From Planctomycetia bacterium (GTDB lineage Bacteria > Planctomycetota > Planctomycetia > Pirellulales > JACPPG01): DNA of 64,000 bases. Position 1 is the first letter of the stretch. Each line of letters starts with the position of its first letter. Position numbers and translations under genes: made by a program. The stretch covers positions 30,206 through 94,205 of the forward strand of contig JACPPG010000067.1 in assembly GCA_016191115.1 (NCBI GenBank). Direction: 5' to 3'. This document shows positions 50,809 through 62,598 of the stretch, piece by piece. The notes under the pieces were generated by a model that saw nothing but the letters and a program-made list of their open reading frames with translations, ran no database searches and was not told the origin of the DNA.

Positions 50809-53187
50809 TTAGTCCACGTAGACGAATTCGTTCGATTCCAACAGCAGCCGTGCGTAGCTCGACCAGGATTCCAGCTCGATGCGATCCGCCGCTGCGCCGG
50901 CAGCCTTGAGCTCGTCGGCGACGCGCGCGACGTACTCGACCGCGCGATTGGTCTCGTCGTTCGTTGGCCGCCGCGACCAGCAGAGCAGGCACGGCAGCTC
51001 GACCCGTTTCCGCGCATCACCCGACGCGGCGATCGCCCGCCGGGCCAGCCCTTCGGCCTGCTCGGCCACCAGCGGATTGTTGAGCAAAAACAGCGCCTGC
51101 GACGGTACCGTGGCACTGGTCCGCACATCGGTCGAAGTGTTCGTGTCCGGCCCGTCAAACAGCGCCAGGTACGGATGCCGCTGCAACCGTTGCGTCATCA
51201 AGTACACGCTGCGGTGCGGCGACGGGTACGAGGCCTTGAACGGCTGGTGCTGCGTCCACGTCCACTTCTTCACGGGTGGAAACGGATGCTCGCCGGGCCG
51301 CGCCAGGTCCAACGTGCCGCCAGCCACCAGCATCGCGTCGCGAATCGCCTCCGCATCCAGCCGGCGACGATCGAAACGCCAATAGTAGTTGTTGTCCGGA
51401 TCGTGGGCAGCGTTCTCGGCCCGTGCCGTGCTGGCCAACTGGTAGGTGCGCGAGAGCATGATCTCGCGGTGCAACGCTTTGATGGACCAGCCGCTGTCGA
51501 TCAACCGCCGCGCCAGCCAGTCCAACAGCTCCGGGTGTGTCGGCGGCGAGCCGCGCAGCCCCAGGTTCGACGGCGTGGCCACCAGCCCACGCCCGAAATG
51601 CCACTGCCACACGCGATTGGCCATCACGCGGGCCACCAGCGGATGATCCGGCCGCGTGAGCCACTCGGCCAACTGCCGCCGACCGCTTGCCCCTTCGGGA
51701 ATCACGGTCGGCCCGCTCGCGGCGAAGAACTTGGGCACGCCCCGCGGCACGACCGGACCGGGCTTGTCCGGCTCGCCACGGAGCTGCACGCATGCATCCC
51801 CCGGCTTGCCTTCGCTGACGGCGTAGGCCACCGGCACTCCTGGCGGTGAGTCGAGCTTGTGCGCCTGCTGCCAGCGGTCGAGCTCGCGGCGGAGGTCGCC
51901 AACCTGTTGCCAGTCGTCGGTCGTTTCCGCGGTTTCGCGTTGGGCCGTCAATTGCTCGATCGCGGCGCGCATCGCCGCGATCTTCGGCTCTGCCTCCGCC
52001 GCAGGCACGAGCGGAACGAAATGCTCCCGGGGGGATTTCTTCGACTGGAACTCTTCTCCCCCGGCCCAAGGGAACTGCGTGCTGTTGAATATCCCGTAGA
52101 GCGCGTAGTAGTCGGTCTGCGCCACCGGGTCATACTTGTGGTCGTGGCAACGGGCACAGCGGAGCGACAGGCCGAGAAACGCCCGGCCGGTCGTATCGAT
52201 CGCGTCTTCCAGCGAAAGGTGCCACAGCTCGTAGGGGGCCGTGGCGTAGCGGCGGGAGAGGGCGAGAAAACCGGTGGCCACGACCTCGTCGCGATAACGC
52301 TCTCGGTCGCCGGCGTGCTCGGCGGCCAGGAGGTCGCCCGCCAACTGCTCGCGCACGAACTGGTCGTACGGCTTGTCGGCGTTGAACGAATCGATCACAT
52401 AGTCGCGATAGAACCGCGCCTCGGGCACGGGGTAGTCCGCGTTGTCGCCCGCCGTGTCGGCGTACCGCACCACGTCCAGCCAGTGCCGGCCCCACCGCGC
52501 GCCATACTGCGGCGAAGCCAGCAACCGTTCGACCACGCGGGCGAAGGCGTCCGGCGCGTCGTCGTCGGCGAATCGATCGAGCTCCTCTGGCTCGGGCGGG
52601 AGGCCGACCAGGTCGAAGTACGCCCGCCGCAATAGCGGTCCCCGCTCGGCAGGGCCGACCGGCGACAGGCCTTGCTCAAGGCGTTTCGCGGCGATGAAGC
52701 GATCGATCGCGCCGGCGTCGGGCGGTTCGGCCGGCGTCTGCGGATCGCCCAGCGGTTGAAAGGCCCAGTGACGGCCGGCCGCGAACGCGTCGGTGGCGGC
52801 GGCCGACGCCGGCCAAAGGGCGCCGTGCTCGATCCAAATCGCAAAATCGTCAATCGACTGCTTGGCCAACTGCCCGTCCGGCGGCATCTGCACTTCGTCG
52901 TCCTCGTGGCGCAACGCACGCACGAGCAGGCTGTCGCCAGGCTTGCCGGGGACGATCGAGGCCCCGTGCTCGCCCCCTTTCAACAGCGCGTCGCGCGAGT
53001 CGATCCGCAGCCCGCCGCTGGCCTTGTCCGCGCCGTGGCACTTGAAACATTTGCCGGCCAGGACAGGGCGAATCTTCAACTCGAAGAATTCGGCCCCTTC
53101 GTCCCTGGGCGAATCGGCCCGCGAAGACGATGCGGCGGACGACGCAACGGCCAGCACCAGCGCGGCAATGAGCGGGATTCTCAACAC
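50809..53187 (-). CDS. PSD1/DUF1549/DUF1553 planctomycete cytochrome A
   Basis: A roughly 792-residue exported protein. Signal peptide (VLRIPLIAALVLAVASSAAS), then a planctomycete cytochrome C domain (PSD1) with the heme motif CFKCH, DUF1549, and C-terminal DUF1553. A second CxxCH (RCARCHDHKYDP) lies near the middle. The start is uncertain: GTG at 53187 begins the signal peptide, and GTG at 53238 is possible. It pairs with DUF1501 A. The family is thought to work in the periplasm on sulfated polysaccharides; the mechanism is not known. Confidence 0.92.
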   Translation of the reverse strand: MLRIPLIAALVLAVASSAASSSRADSPRDEGAEFFELKIRPVLAGKCFKCHGADKASGGLRIDSRDALLKGGEHGASIVPGKPGDSLLVRALRHEDDEVQMPPDGQLAKQSIDDFAIWIEHGALWPASAAATDAFAAGRHWAFQPLGDPQTPAEPPDAGAIDRFIAAKRLEQGLSPVGPAERGPLLRRAYFDLVGLPPEPEELDRFADDDAPDAFARVVERLLASPQYGARWGRHWLDVVRYADTAGDNADYPVPEARFYRDYVIDSFNADKPYDQFVREQLAGDLLAAEHAGDRERYRDEVVATGFLALSRRYATAPYELWHLSLEDAIDTTGRAFLGLSLRCARCHDHKYDPVAQTDYYALYGIFNSTQFPWAGGEEFQSKKSPREHFVPLVPAAEAEPKIAAMRAAIEQLTAQRETAETTDDWQQVGDLRRELDRWQQAHKLDSPPGVPVAYAVSEGKPGDACVQLRGEPDKPGPVVPRGVPKFFAASGPTVIPEGASGRRQLAEWLTRPDHPLVARVMANRVWQWHFGRGLVATPSNLGLRGSPPTHPELLDWLARRLIDSGWSIKALHREIMLSRTYQLASTARAENAAHDPDNNYYWRFDRRRLDAEAIRDAMLVAGGTLDLARPGEHPFPPVKKWTWTQHQPFKASYPSPHRSVYLMTQRLQRHPYLALFDGPDTNTSTDVRTSATVPSQALFLLNNPLVAEQAEGLARRAIAASGDARKRVELPCLLCWSRRPTNDETNRAVEYVARVADELKAAGAAADRIELESWSSYARLLLESNEFVYVD

Positions 53188-53335
53188 GGGCAGTGCTTCC
53201 AGGCAGGGAGGCGAAAAACCACGTGCGGTGGGAACCACAGTATAGCAGTCCAGCGGGCGGGAGGCGAAACGATAAGGGCTGCCGAAACCGTTTATCGGCC
53301 CCTCAATTGCGGCATCTCATTCAATAGCCGCAGGG

Positions 53336-53992
53336 CTACCGGCGGGCCTCGATGATGTGCCCCCACGGTGCAAGATACCAGTATCTTGGCGGGAAGCGGC
53401 GGAACCGCACGTCCGAGAACCCCGCTGCGGCGAAGGCCTGCCGCAGTTGCGCGGCGGTGTAGAGGTTCGACCGCCACCATCGGCCGATTAGCGGCCGCAT
53501 CAGCCAGTTGTCGCGGGTGATGAACAGGAGCAGCGTGCCATCGGTGGCCAACAGCCCACGCAGCCCGCTCAAGGCGGCGGGGAAGCGCTCCCTGGGAACG
53601 TATTCGAGCATCGAGGCAGACACGACCAGATCGTAGTCCCGCCAGGTCGCGGGGAGCGCATCCAGCGAAAGAACGTTCGCTTGGGCCAGCTCGACCCCGG
53701 CGACTGCGCCCGCCCGCAACGACTCTCGCAGGAAATCCAGCATGGCCGGCGTGAGGTCAAAGCCGTGCAGGACGCCGGGCGTTAACCCGCGCGCCGCCAT
53801 TGCCTCGCGCAGGCCCAGCAACACGGCCCCTGTGCCGCACCCCGCATCGAGCACCCTGATACCCGACCGTAACAGGCTTGACCTGGCAAGGTACGCGCGC
53901 AATCCCTGCTGGTAGCGGAACAGGCGGATGAAGCGCGCATAGCTTCGCGCCCTCGCCGTAAAGAACGCCTGTGGATCGCCGGTCGCGCTCAT
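53336..53992 (-). CDS. Class I SAM-dependent methyltransferase
   Basis: A 218-residue Rossmann-fold methyltransferase. Motif I is RVLDAGCGTGAVLLGL, the acidic strand is LHGFDLTPAMLDFL, and motif IV is YDLVVSASMLEYVPRE. No substrate-specific domain. Start ATG at 53992. It is the last gene in a long minus-strand run behind the DUF1553/DUF1501 locus, about 60 bases after the propeller gene, so co-transcription is possible. Substrate unknown. Confidence 0.88.
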   Translation of the reverse strand: MSATGDPQAFFTARARSYARFIRLFRYQQGLRAYLARSSLLRSGIRVLDAGCGTGAVLLGLREAMAARGLTPGVLHGFDLTPAMLDFLRESLRAGAVAGVELAQANVLSLDALPATWRDYDLVVSASMLEYVPRERFPAALSGLRGLLATDGTLLLFITRDNWLMRPLIGRWWRSNLYTAAQLRQAFAAAGFSDVRFRRFPPRYWYLAPWGHIIEARR

Positions 53993-54055
53993 TCGGCCGA
54001 TCCCCCGAACGCGAACCAGCGGCGGCGTGGACAGGCGGCGGGCATGGGAACGTTG

Positions 54056-54880
54056 CTACGCCGGCGCTTCGACGAGATACAGGTCCGACATGCCGCCGCG
54101 CTCCGCCACCACCAGCAGCCGCTCGCCGTCCGGGTGCCAGCCGGCGAAATCGTGGCGCTCATTGTCGCTTCCCACGCGGCGCACGGCGGTGCCGTCGGCC
54201 TGCATCACGTAAATCTGATAGACGCCCTCGCGGTTGCTCGTGAAGGCGATCCGCCGGCCGTCAGGCGACCAGGCCGGGCGCGTGTCCAGGCCGGGGCTGT
54301 CGGTCATTTGCCGGACGTTCGCGCCGTCGGCGTCCATCACGTAAATCTCGAAGTCGCCGGTGCGGCTACTGCTAAAGGCGATCTGTCGGCCGTCGGGCGA
54401 AAATGCCGGCGACGTGTTCAGCCCGGTCGAACGGGTCAGCAGCCGCAGGTCCTCCCCCTCGCGGTTGACGCCGGCGATCTGGTGCCCATTGACGTCCGAG
54501 AGACTGAACACGATCCGCGAGCCATCCGGCGAGAACGATGGGCTGCGGGCCGTGGCCCGCGCGTCGCGCGGCCGGAATGTGTGCTCGCGCTTGTCGCGCA
54601 GGTCCTGGATCACCAGCACCAACTGTGGGCTGGTCGACGACATCGAATAGGCGTGGTATCGGCCATCGCGCGAGAAGGCCGGGTCGAATTGGTGCGCCGC
54701 CACGGTCGGGTGCAGACGCGCTAGCGCGCCGTCCTCGATCCGTACCCGGTGAATGGCGACCAGGTTCGGCGAGGCGTGTACCGCCACGGCGATTTCCCGC
54801 GCGTCGATGAACGCCGGGGCCAGCTTGCGCTGCCCGTCGTGCGTCAAACGTTGCATCGCCAACGAGCTAGAGGAGGGCAT
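54056..54880 (-). CDS. TolB-like PD40 beta-propeller protein
   Basis: A 274-residue beta-propeller made of PD40/WD40-like repeats: FSPDGSRIVFSLSD, FSPDGRQIAFSSSRTGDFEI and WSPDGRRIAFTSNREGVYQI. It has no obvious signal peptide. The ATG at 54880 lies 14 bases inside the end of the upstream DUF1501 gene, indicating coupling. It probably serves as a binding or scaffold domain; the partner is unknown. Confidence 0.85.
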   Translation of the reverse strand: MPSSSSLAMQRLTHDGQRKLAPAFIDAREIAVAVHASPNLVAIHRVRIEDGALARLHPTVAAHQFDPAFSRDGRYHAYSMSSTSPQLVLVIQDLRDKREHTFRPRDARATARSPSFSPDGSRIVFSLSDVNGHQIAGVNREGEDLRLLTRSTGLNTSPAFSPDGRQIAFSSSRTGDFEIYVMDADGANVRQMTDSPGLDTRPAWSPDGRRIAFTSNREGVYQIYVMQADGTAVRRVGSDNERHDFAGWHPDGERLLVVAERGGMSDLYLVEAPA

Positions 54881-56198
54881 CGATCACTCTCCCTCCTTCC
54901 AGCACCTTGAGCCGCGCCCGTTCGGCCGACGAGACGCCGGCCAGCTCCAGGATCGTGGTGCCGACCATGGCGGGGGTCACGGGCTCGGTGGCGGGAAACT
55001 CGCCGCGCGGATCGCTTTCGCCGATCGCCCGGCCCGGCTGCACGCCAGCGCCGGCCCACATCGAGAAATAGCACTGATGCCAATGATCGCGCGAGCCGAT
55101 GGCGTTGATCCGCGGCGTGCGGCCGAACTCGCCCATGCAGACCACGAGCGTCGTTTTCAAAAGCCCGCGCGCTTCCAGGTCGTCGAGCAAGGTCGAGAAG
55201 ACGCCGTCCAAAAGCGGGCCGTGCCAATCGGCCAAAAGCCCGAAATTGTCGGCGTGCGTGTCCCAGCCGTAGTCGGAGAACGGGTAGAAGACCTCGACGT
55301 ACTGGCTCCAGTTGACTTGCACGTAGGGGACGCCGGCCTCGACCAGCCGCCGGCCCAGCAGACAGCTTTGGCCGAACGACGTGTGTCCGTACGCCTCGCG
55401 CGCCGCCTCCGGCTCGCGCGACAGGTCGAAGGCCTGCCGGGCGCCGCTATCGCCCAACAGAGAGTGCGCCCGCTCGTAAAGCGCTGTCCACCGCGTTAGC
55501 GGCACTTCGTCCAGTTGCCGCCGAGCTCGATCCAGATCGCGCAGCACCGTCTGCCGGTCGGCCAGCCGCTGGGGCGAAAGCCCTTCGAGTAGCTTCAGGT
55601 CCGGGAGATCGACCGCGCCAGCATCGGAACAATCGACCATGAACGGGTCGTGGCCGGTGCCCCAAGTTCCGCCGCCCGAGCCGAGGACCGGCCCATCGCC
55701 ATCGCCGATGCGCCCCCGCGCGAGGGACACGAAGGCGGGGAGCGCACTGGCGCCGCGGACGCGCGAGATGATCGAGCCGAAATTCGGCGGGTAGCCGGCC
55801 GCGCCGGCCACGGCGCCGGTCAGCGAGATCGATCCGGCCGGGCGATGGTTGCCATCGAAGTTGACGTTCGAGCGAATGAGCGAGAAGCGGCGGCTGCGGG
55901 CGGCCAGCTTCGGCAAGAGCTCCGTGAAGCGGACGCCCGGCGTGGCCGTGGCGATGGAGGCGAACGGCCCGCGATATTCGAGCGGGGCCTTGGGTTTGGG
56001 ATCGAACAGGTCGACGTGGCTCGGCCCGCCCCCGAGCCAGACCAACAAAACCGAGCGTGCCTTGGGCTCGGTCTCCACGGCCTGCGCGGCACGGCCGGCC
56101 AGGCCCCAGGCGAACGGGACAGCGGCCGCGGCGCGAACGAAGGCCCGCCGCGTCACACCCTGGCAATCGCGGGCGTTAAAGCTACCGACGCTGAGCAT
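54867..56198 (-). CDS. DUF1501 protein C
   Basis: A 443-residue DUF1501 protein. The N-terminus contains GVTRRAFVRAAAAVPFAWGL, a Tat-like signal. Core motifs: VLLVWLGGGPSHVDLFDPKP, YGWDTHADNFGLLADWHGPL and VVCMGEFGRTPRINAIGSRD. The ATG at 56198 precedes the Tat motif; the longer reading adds 84 unrelated residues. It follows DUF1501 B after 29 bases, giving two different DUF1501 genes in tandem, and overlaps the propeller gene. Confidence 0.92.
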   Translation of the reverse strand: MLSVGSFNARDCQGVTRRAFVRAAAAVPFAWGLAGRAAQAVETEPKARSVLLVWLGGGPSHVDLFDPKPKAPLEYRGPFASIATATPGVRFTELLPKLAARSRRFSLIRSNVNFDGNHRPAGSISLTGAVAGAAGYPPNFGSIISRVRGASALPAFVSLARGRIGDGDGPVLGSGGGTWGTGHDPFMVDCSDAGAVDLPDLKLLEGLSPQRLADRQTVLRDLDRARRQLDEVPLTRWTALYERAHSLLGDSGARQAFDLSREPEAAREAYGHTSFGQSCLLGRRLVEAGVPYVQVNWSQYVEVFYPFSDYGWDTHADNFGLLADWHGPLLDGVFSTLLDDLEARGLLKTTLVVCMGEFGRTPRINAIGSRDHWHQCYFSMWAGAGVQPGRAIGESDPRGEFPATEPVTPAMVGTTILELAGVSSAERARLKVLEGGRVIDALL

Positions 56199-56227
56199 CG
56201 GGCACGCTCCGGTTTCTGGCGAGTGGC

Positions 56228-57711
<1,484 letters not shown>

Positions 57712-57715
<4 letters not shown>

Positions 57716-60240
57716 TTCCGCGTCAGCGGTTCGTTCAAGGAAAGGATCGTGCGGGCGAGGATCGTCCACGCGGCCAGTTCGCCGCGATCGGCGGTCTCCG
57801 GCGCGGGCGCTAGGCCCACGGCCACAAGCTCCGCGGCCGCCTGCGGATGATCCTGGTAGTATTTTCGACTGTCATCGAGCAAGTGGCCGAGCACCCGTCG
57901 CTCGTCGGTCGTAGCGGTGCGGGAAACCGCTTGACGAAGCGCGAAGTCAAGCCGCTCGTCGGTCGTGGCGCCGCCGGAAGCGATGATCCGCGTCGCGAAG
58001 GCGCGGGCCGCCTCGACGAATGTCGGGTCGTTCAACAGCACCAGCGCCGCGAGCGGCGTGTTGGACGTCGGCCGCTCGGCGGTGCATTCCTCGCGACTGG
58101 GGGCGTCGAACGCCTTGAGCATGGGGTGCAGGTACTGCCGCTGCCAGTGCACGTACACGCCGCGCCGCCACTGCCGCTGGTCCTTGTCGATCTGATACTC
58201 GCGCTCGGGGAAATTCAGGTGCCGATAGTAGCCGGCCGGCTGGTACGGCTTGACGCTCGGGCCGCCGGTCTGGTCGACGAGTAAGCCACTGGTCACAAGC
58301 GCCGCGTCGCGCACGGTTTCGGCCGGATAGCGAAAGCGCGACTGCCGGCCGACGAGTCGGTTGGACGGGTCGCGCTCGTGGAGTGCCGGCGTGTCGAGCG
58401 AGGCTTGTCGGTACGCGCGGCTGGTGACCAGCAGCTTGACCAGGCGCTTGACGTCCCAGCCGCTCTCGACGAGCTCCACGGCCAGCGTGTCCAACAGCTC
58501 CGGATGCACCGGCGGCTCCCCTTGGGCGCCGAAATCGTCCAACGAGCGCGACAGCCCGACGCCGAAGAACAAGTACCACAATCGATTGACCAGGACACGG
58601 GCCGTGAGCCCGCCTACGCCATGCTCGGCGTCGGTCAGCCAGCGGGCCAGTTCGAGCCGCGTCGCGCGGCGGTCGCCTACATCGAGGTGGCCGAGAAACG
58701 CCGGCACCTCGGGCTGGACGATCGGACCGCTCTCGTCGAGCCAATTGCCGCGCGGCAGGATGCGCATGGTGCGCGGCTCGATCGACACCGTGATCATGGT
58801 GCGGCGGGCCCTATTGTGGATTGCGTCCATCTGCTTGCGCAGAGCGGCGATCTCTTTTTTGCGTTCTTTGTCTGACGGCGGTGGGGATTCGCTTTTCGGC
58901 GGGTCGGCCGCGGACGAGTTGGGTTCCGTCTCTTTTCTTGCCCCCGAGCCGGAGGCCGCCTTCGGAGCGTCGGCATCATTCGACGACGCGGCCGCGGCGG
59001 GTTGCTGGGGCGCCTCAAGCGCTTTCAACCGCGCTTCCAACCCAGCAAGGCGCGCGCGCTCCTCTTCGGTAAGCAACTCCATCTCCGGCGCGCGGATCGT
59101 CGGCGATTTGTCCACGCCCTTGGTGAGATGTTGGGCCTCGTCGACGTCGGCGAAAAACGCCGCCATCGAGTAGAAGTCCCTCGTCGTGTACGGGTCGTAC
59201 TTGTGATCGTGGCATTGTGAGCAGCCCATCGTTGCCCCCAGCCACACGGCCGACAGGTTCCGCACGTGGTCGGCCGCGTAGATGGCCAGGTACTCCTTGG
59301 GCTGGACGCCTCCTTCGTGCGAGGTCTGGAGCACGCGGTTGTAGCCGGTGGCGATCTTCTGCCGCAACGTCGGCTCGGGCATGAGGTCGCCGGCCAATTG
59401 CTCGCGCGTGAATTGATCGAAGCGGAGATTCTCGTTGAACGCCTCGATCACGTAGTCGCGGTACGGCGAGATCGGGTGCTCCTGGTCGCCGTGGTAGCCG
59501 ACCGTGTCGGCATAGCGCACCAGGTCGAGCCAGTACATGGCCATCCGCTCGCCGAAATGGGGCGAGGCCAGCAGCCGATCGACCAGCCGCTCGTAGGCCT
59601 GCGGGCCGTCGTCGGCCAGAAACGCATCGACCTCTTCCGGCCGCGGAGGCAGCCCCGCCAGGTCGATGTACAGTCGTCGCGCGAGCGTGACTCTGTCGGC
59701 GTCGGGAGAGGGAGCGAGCCCCTCGGCTTCGAGGCGCGACAGAATGAAGCGGTCGAGCGCGTGGATCGGCCAATGGGCGTCACCGACGTCGGGGAGCGGG
59801 TGTCGCTTCGGCGGAATGTAGGCCCAGTGCGGCAGCCAAACCGCGCCATCGGCGACCCACCGCGTGAGCAGGGCGATCTCTCTAGGCGATAACTCTTTGT
59901 GCGACTCCTTGGGCGGCATCCGCTCGGCTTCGTCGTCGGCCGTGATGCGACGCACCAGTTCGCTCGCTTCGGGTTTGCCAGGCACGATGGCCGGGTTGCC
60001 GTCGCGATCCGCCTTGGCCGATTCCTCGCGATCCAGCCGCAGCTCGGCTTGCCGCGCGCCGGAATCGGGACCGTGGCAGCGAAAGCACTTGTCCGACAGG
60101 ATCGGCCGGATGTCGCGGTTGAAGTCGATCTCGTCGGCAGCGACGCATCTTGCTGCCATGCACCAACAGCCGCCAAGCAGCAGCCCCAAAAGCACTGGGG
60201 TCTTCACACGGCCGATCCTCGCCACACTTCGGTACGTCAT
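57712..60240 (-). CDS. PSD1/DUF1549/DUF1553 planctomycete cytochrome B
   Basis: An 842-residue exported protein. Signal peptide (VLLGLLLGGCWCMAARCVAA), then PSD1 with CFRCH, DUF1549 (DRFILSRLEAEGLAPSPDAD), and DUF1553. A second CxxCH is in GCSQCHDHKYDPYTTRDFY. Between the domains (around residues 425-500) is a low-complexity Ala/Ser/Pro/Lys insert with coiled-coil potential (LEARLKALEAPQQPAAAASS), not seen in copy A. Coupled to DUF1501 B. Start ATG at 60240. Confidence 0.93.
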
Positions 60241-60280
60241 TGATCCTGGGTGGCCAATCGCGTTAGTTCCCAATCTCGGT

Positions 60281-62059
60281 CTACTTCGTTGACACACGGC
60301 AGTTTCCGACTTCGCGGTAGAACGACTGGATCTCGTCTTTGTCAAGCGCCCGATTGTACAACCTCACCTCGCGGATCTTGCCGTGAAAGTGCGACTGGGG
60401 TCCAAAACCGATCTGCAATGGCGACTCATTGGAGACGTCAATGGGATTCCCGTCCGTCTTGGAAGACGCCACCAACTGGCCGTCGATATGAAGGTTCAAG
60501 TCGCGGCCGACACGGCTGGCCACAAGGTGTTTCCAGCCGGGCCCCAAGTCGCGGTCATAGCTCACCGCGGCGCCGGTGGCAAAGGAATAAACTTTGCCAC
60601 GAATCTCGTCGGGAAGCGGCGGATCGATCATAGTCCGATAACAGGTAGCCGTACTGACGAAGAGTTTCCCTTGATACCCCGTAAGACTGGAGGCCCGTGT
60701 CCAATCCTGTACGGCTTTCACGATACGGCCTACTGGCGCTGGCTCAAAACCTGGCGGATCGAAAAGACGGCGAATGGACGTCCATTTGGCGTCGCCGTCG
60801 AGTCGGAAGACCTCCGCGCGCGGAATGCTTCCGGCATAAAACGAGCCGTTATAAACGGTCAGAGCAACAATTTCGGTGGCGTCTCCCAGGCGACCGAGAT
60901 CCACCCACTTCCCTTGGCGAAGCACGGCCACTTTGCCCTTCGGCCAGCTTCCGATGTACAGCTCGCCGTTGTGGACCCCCAGGCTGTGGATCTGATTGCA
61001 TTCGTCAAACGACCCCAGCGGATTTCCCAGATTCTCCCACGTCTGGCCATCGTAGGCGTAGACTTCACCCTTTGGGTACGCGGCGTACAACCGCCCGTCA
61101 TGTACGGCCATCGTATGCGGTCGCCCATCAAATTCACCGCAGACATCCCATCGTCTTCCACCCTGGTAAACGTAGCAGAAGCCGGGCACCTGTCCGCTAT
61201 TGAACCCACACACGTAAAGTTTTCCTCGGAAGGACGCCAAGCAATTCATCCGATACTGTTCGCCCGGCTGGCCGAGATCCTCCCAATTCCGACCTCCCCG
61301 ATAGCGGTAGACCCGACCATAGTCGAATCTCTTGTCCTTCGGCTCGCCTGGCCCATGGTCCGCCGAAGTTGCAGCATGGAGAGTATCGTCGTGGACAACC
61401 AACGAGTACACTCCGCGGGTTCTGCCTTTGCCGACACGGCCGCAATCCTCCCATTCCTGTCCGCCCTTGAATCGATAGACGTGCGCCCAGTCTGCCTCGT
61501 CGAGCGCGTCCGTCGTACCTGCATACAGGTCGCCTTCGAACACGGTGAGTGCATCGCTGATGTGGGTCTTGGCGTTGGGACGACCGCAGTCCGTCCACTG
61601 TCCGACGCTGGCATTATCGACACCGAAGAAAGGGTGTCGAACGTTGCTCTGTGAATTGTAGCCGCCGGCACTGGCATTGATGGTGAAGTTGAACCCTCGC
61701 CGCTGCTCGGGATCGAACTTCGTCAATATGTCTCCGATAGCGTCGTCGATCTCTTGATCCGTAGACACCTGAGCCGAGATCGAGAAGTCACCACTGCCGA
61801 AGTGGAATTGGGGCGCGTCCGGCACTGTGACGTGGCCACTTCTGCCGTCAAAAGTGCTCGTTGTCAGGTCAACATTATTGTTTGTGCCATGATGGTCTTG
61901 ACCAGAATAGTCGCGGCAATCCCCTTGCAGTTTCCAGTAGCCAACCAGGCCCGGCGCGGAGGCCGATACTTTTCCTAGACCCCCTAAGACGGCACACGCG
62001 AGTATGCAGGCGCGCCATTGAGCTCCTGCCTGCATTCGTCTGGCCTTTCTTTGAACCAT
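60281..62059 (-). CDS. Secreted LamG-type protein with propeller inserted into the LamG domain
   Basis: A 592-residue secreted protein, signal peptide up to about SASA (residue 34). The N-terminal part of a LamG/concanavalin-like jellyroll (GLVGYWKLQGDCRDYSGQDH, VTVPDAPQFHFGSGDFSISA) is interrupted at about residue 135 by a propeller of about seven blades (ALTVFEGDLYAGTTDALDEA, SLGVHNGELYIGSWPKGKVA, ALTVYNGSFYAGSIPRAEVF). The LamG fold then resumes at GWKHLVASRVGRDLNLHIDG and ends IREVRLYNRALDKDEIQSFY. The gene has lower GC than its surroundings. It lies 12 bases after the lipoprotein gene. Likely carbohydrate or surface binding. Confidence 0.85.
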   Translation of the reverse strand: MVQRKARRMQAGAQWRACILACAVLGGLGKVSASAPGLVGYWKLQGDCRDYSGQDHHGTNNNVDLTTSTFDGRSGHVTVPDAPQFHFGSGDFSISAQVSTDQEIDDAIGDILTKFDPEQRRGFNFTINASAGGYNSQSNVRHPFFGVDNASVGQWTDCGRPNAKTHISDALTVFEGDLYAGTTDALDEADWAHVYRFKGGQEWEDCGRVGKGRTRGVYSLVVHDDTLHAATSADHGPGEPKDKRFDYGRVYRYRGGRNWEDLGQPGEQYRMNCLASFRGKLYVCGFNSGQVPGFCYVYQGGRRWDVCGEFDGRPHTMAVHDGRLYAAYPKGEVYAYDGQTWENLGNPLGSFDECNQIHSLGVHNGELYIGSWPKGKVAVLRQGKWVDLGRLGDATEIVALTVYNGSFYAGSIPRAEVFRLDGDAKWTSIRRLFDPPGFEPAPVGRIVKAVQDWTRASSLTGYQGKLFVSTATCYRTMIDPPLPDEIRGKVYSFATGAAVSYDRDLGPGWKHLVASRVGRDLNLHIDGQLVASSKTDGNPIDVSNESPLQIGFGPQSHFHGKIREVRLYNRALDKDEIQSFYREVGNCRVSTK

Positions 62060-62071
62060 GGTGGCTTTGTC

Positions 62072-62506
62072 CTACTTCTTCTTGAGAGGAACATCGTAGC
62101 GGACCTCAATGGGATCGGCGCCAGCCTCAATAATGAGTCGTTCCGGCTTGTACGCCGCCGGAACAAAATTGGCGTCCCTGAACGCATTGGGTTTTGACGC
62201 ATCGGGCACTCCGTCAAAGCAACTAATCAGAACTTCGTAGTGACCGGGGAGCAGTCCATCGCCCTTTGCAAAGGACGTTGCCTTAAAGCAACCGTCCCGG
62301 TCGAACTGGGCCGATCCGGGGCGACGTGGCATGCCTGCGGCAACTTCGAGCGGTGAAAATGTAATGTGTCCAGCCGCCGGACAAGAACCACCATTGAATG
62401 TGACTTTGCCGTGAACGGGCACGGTTGCCAGTTTTGCACCGCATCCGAATAGCGATACGCACCACATAACGATGCCCATAATCGCCACGACCTGCGGTTT
62501 CATCAT
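62072..62506 (-). CDS. Planctomycete transthyretin-like lipoprotein
   Basis: A 144-residue lipoprotein. The signal has a lipobox (WCVSLFGC), so it would be anchored by a lipidated Cys about residue 22. The body is a small beta-sandwich of the carboxypeptidase-regulatory type seen in many planctomycete lipoproteins (VPVHGKVTFNGGSCPAAGHI, LLPGHYEVLISCFDG, and a basic KKK end). Either ATG at 62506 or 62503 may start it. The family function is unknown; these genes commonly follow DUF1559 genes, as here. Confidence 0.85.
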   Translation of the reverse strand: MMKPQVVAIMGIVMWCVSLFGCGAKLATVPVHGKVTFNGGSCPAAGHITFSPLEVAAGMPRRPGSAQFDRDGCFKATSFAKGDGLLPGHYEVLISCFDGVPDASKPNAFRDANFVPAAYKPERLIIEAGADPIEVRYDVPLKKK

Positions 62507-62598
62507 TGCGGTTTCGCGTAGGGGGACGAGCAACGCACAGCGAACTAATCGGGATATCGAAACCCTTCTTACATGGCCGATGTGCGACTCATGCCTTC

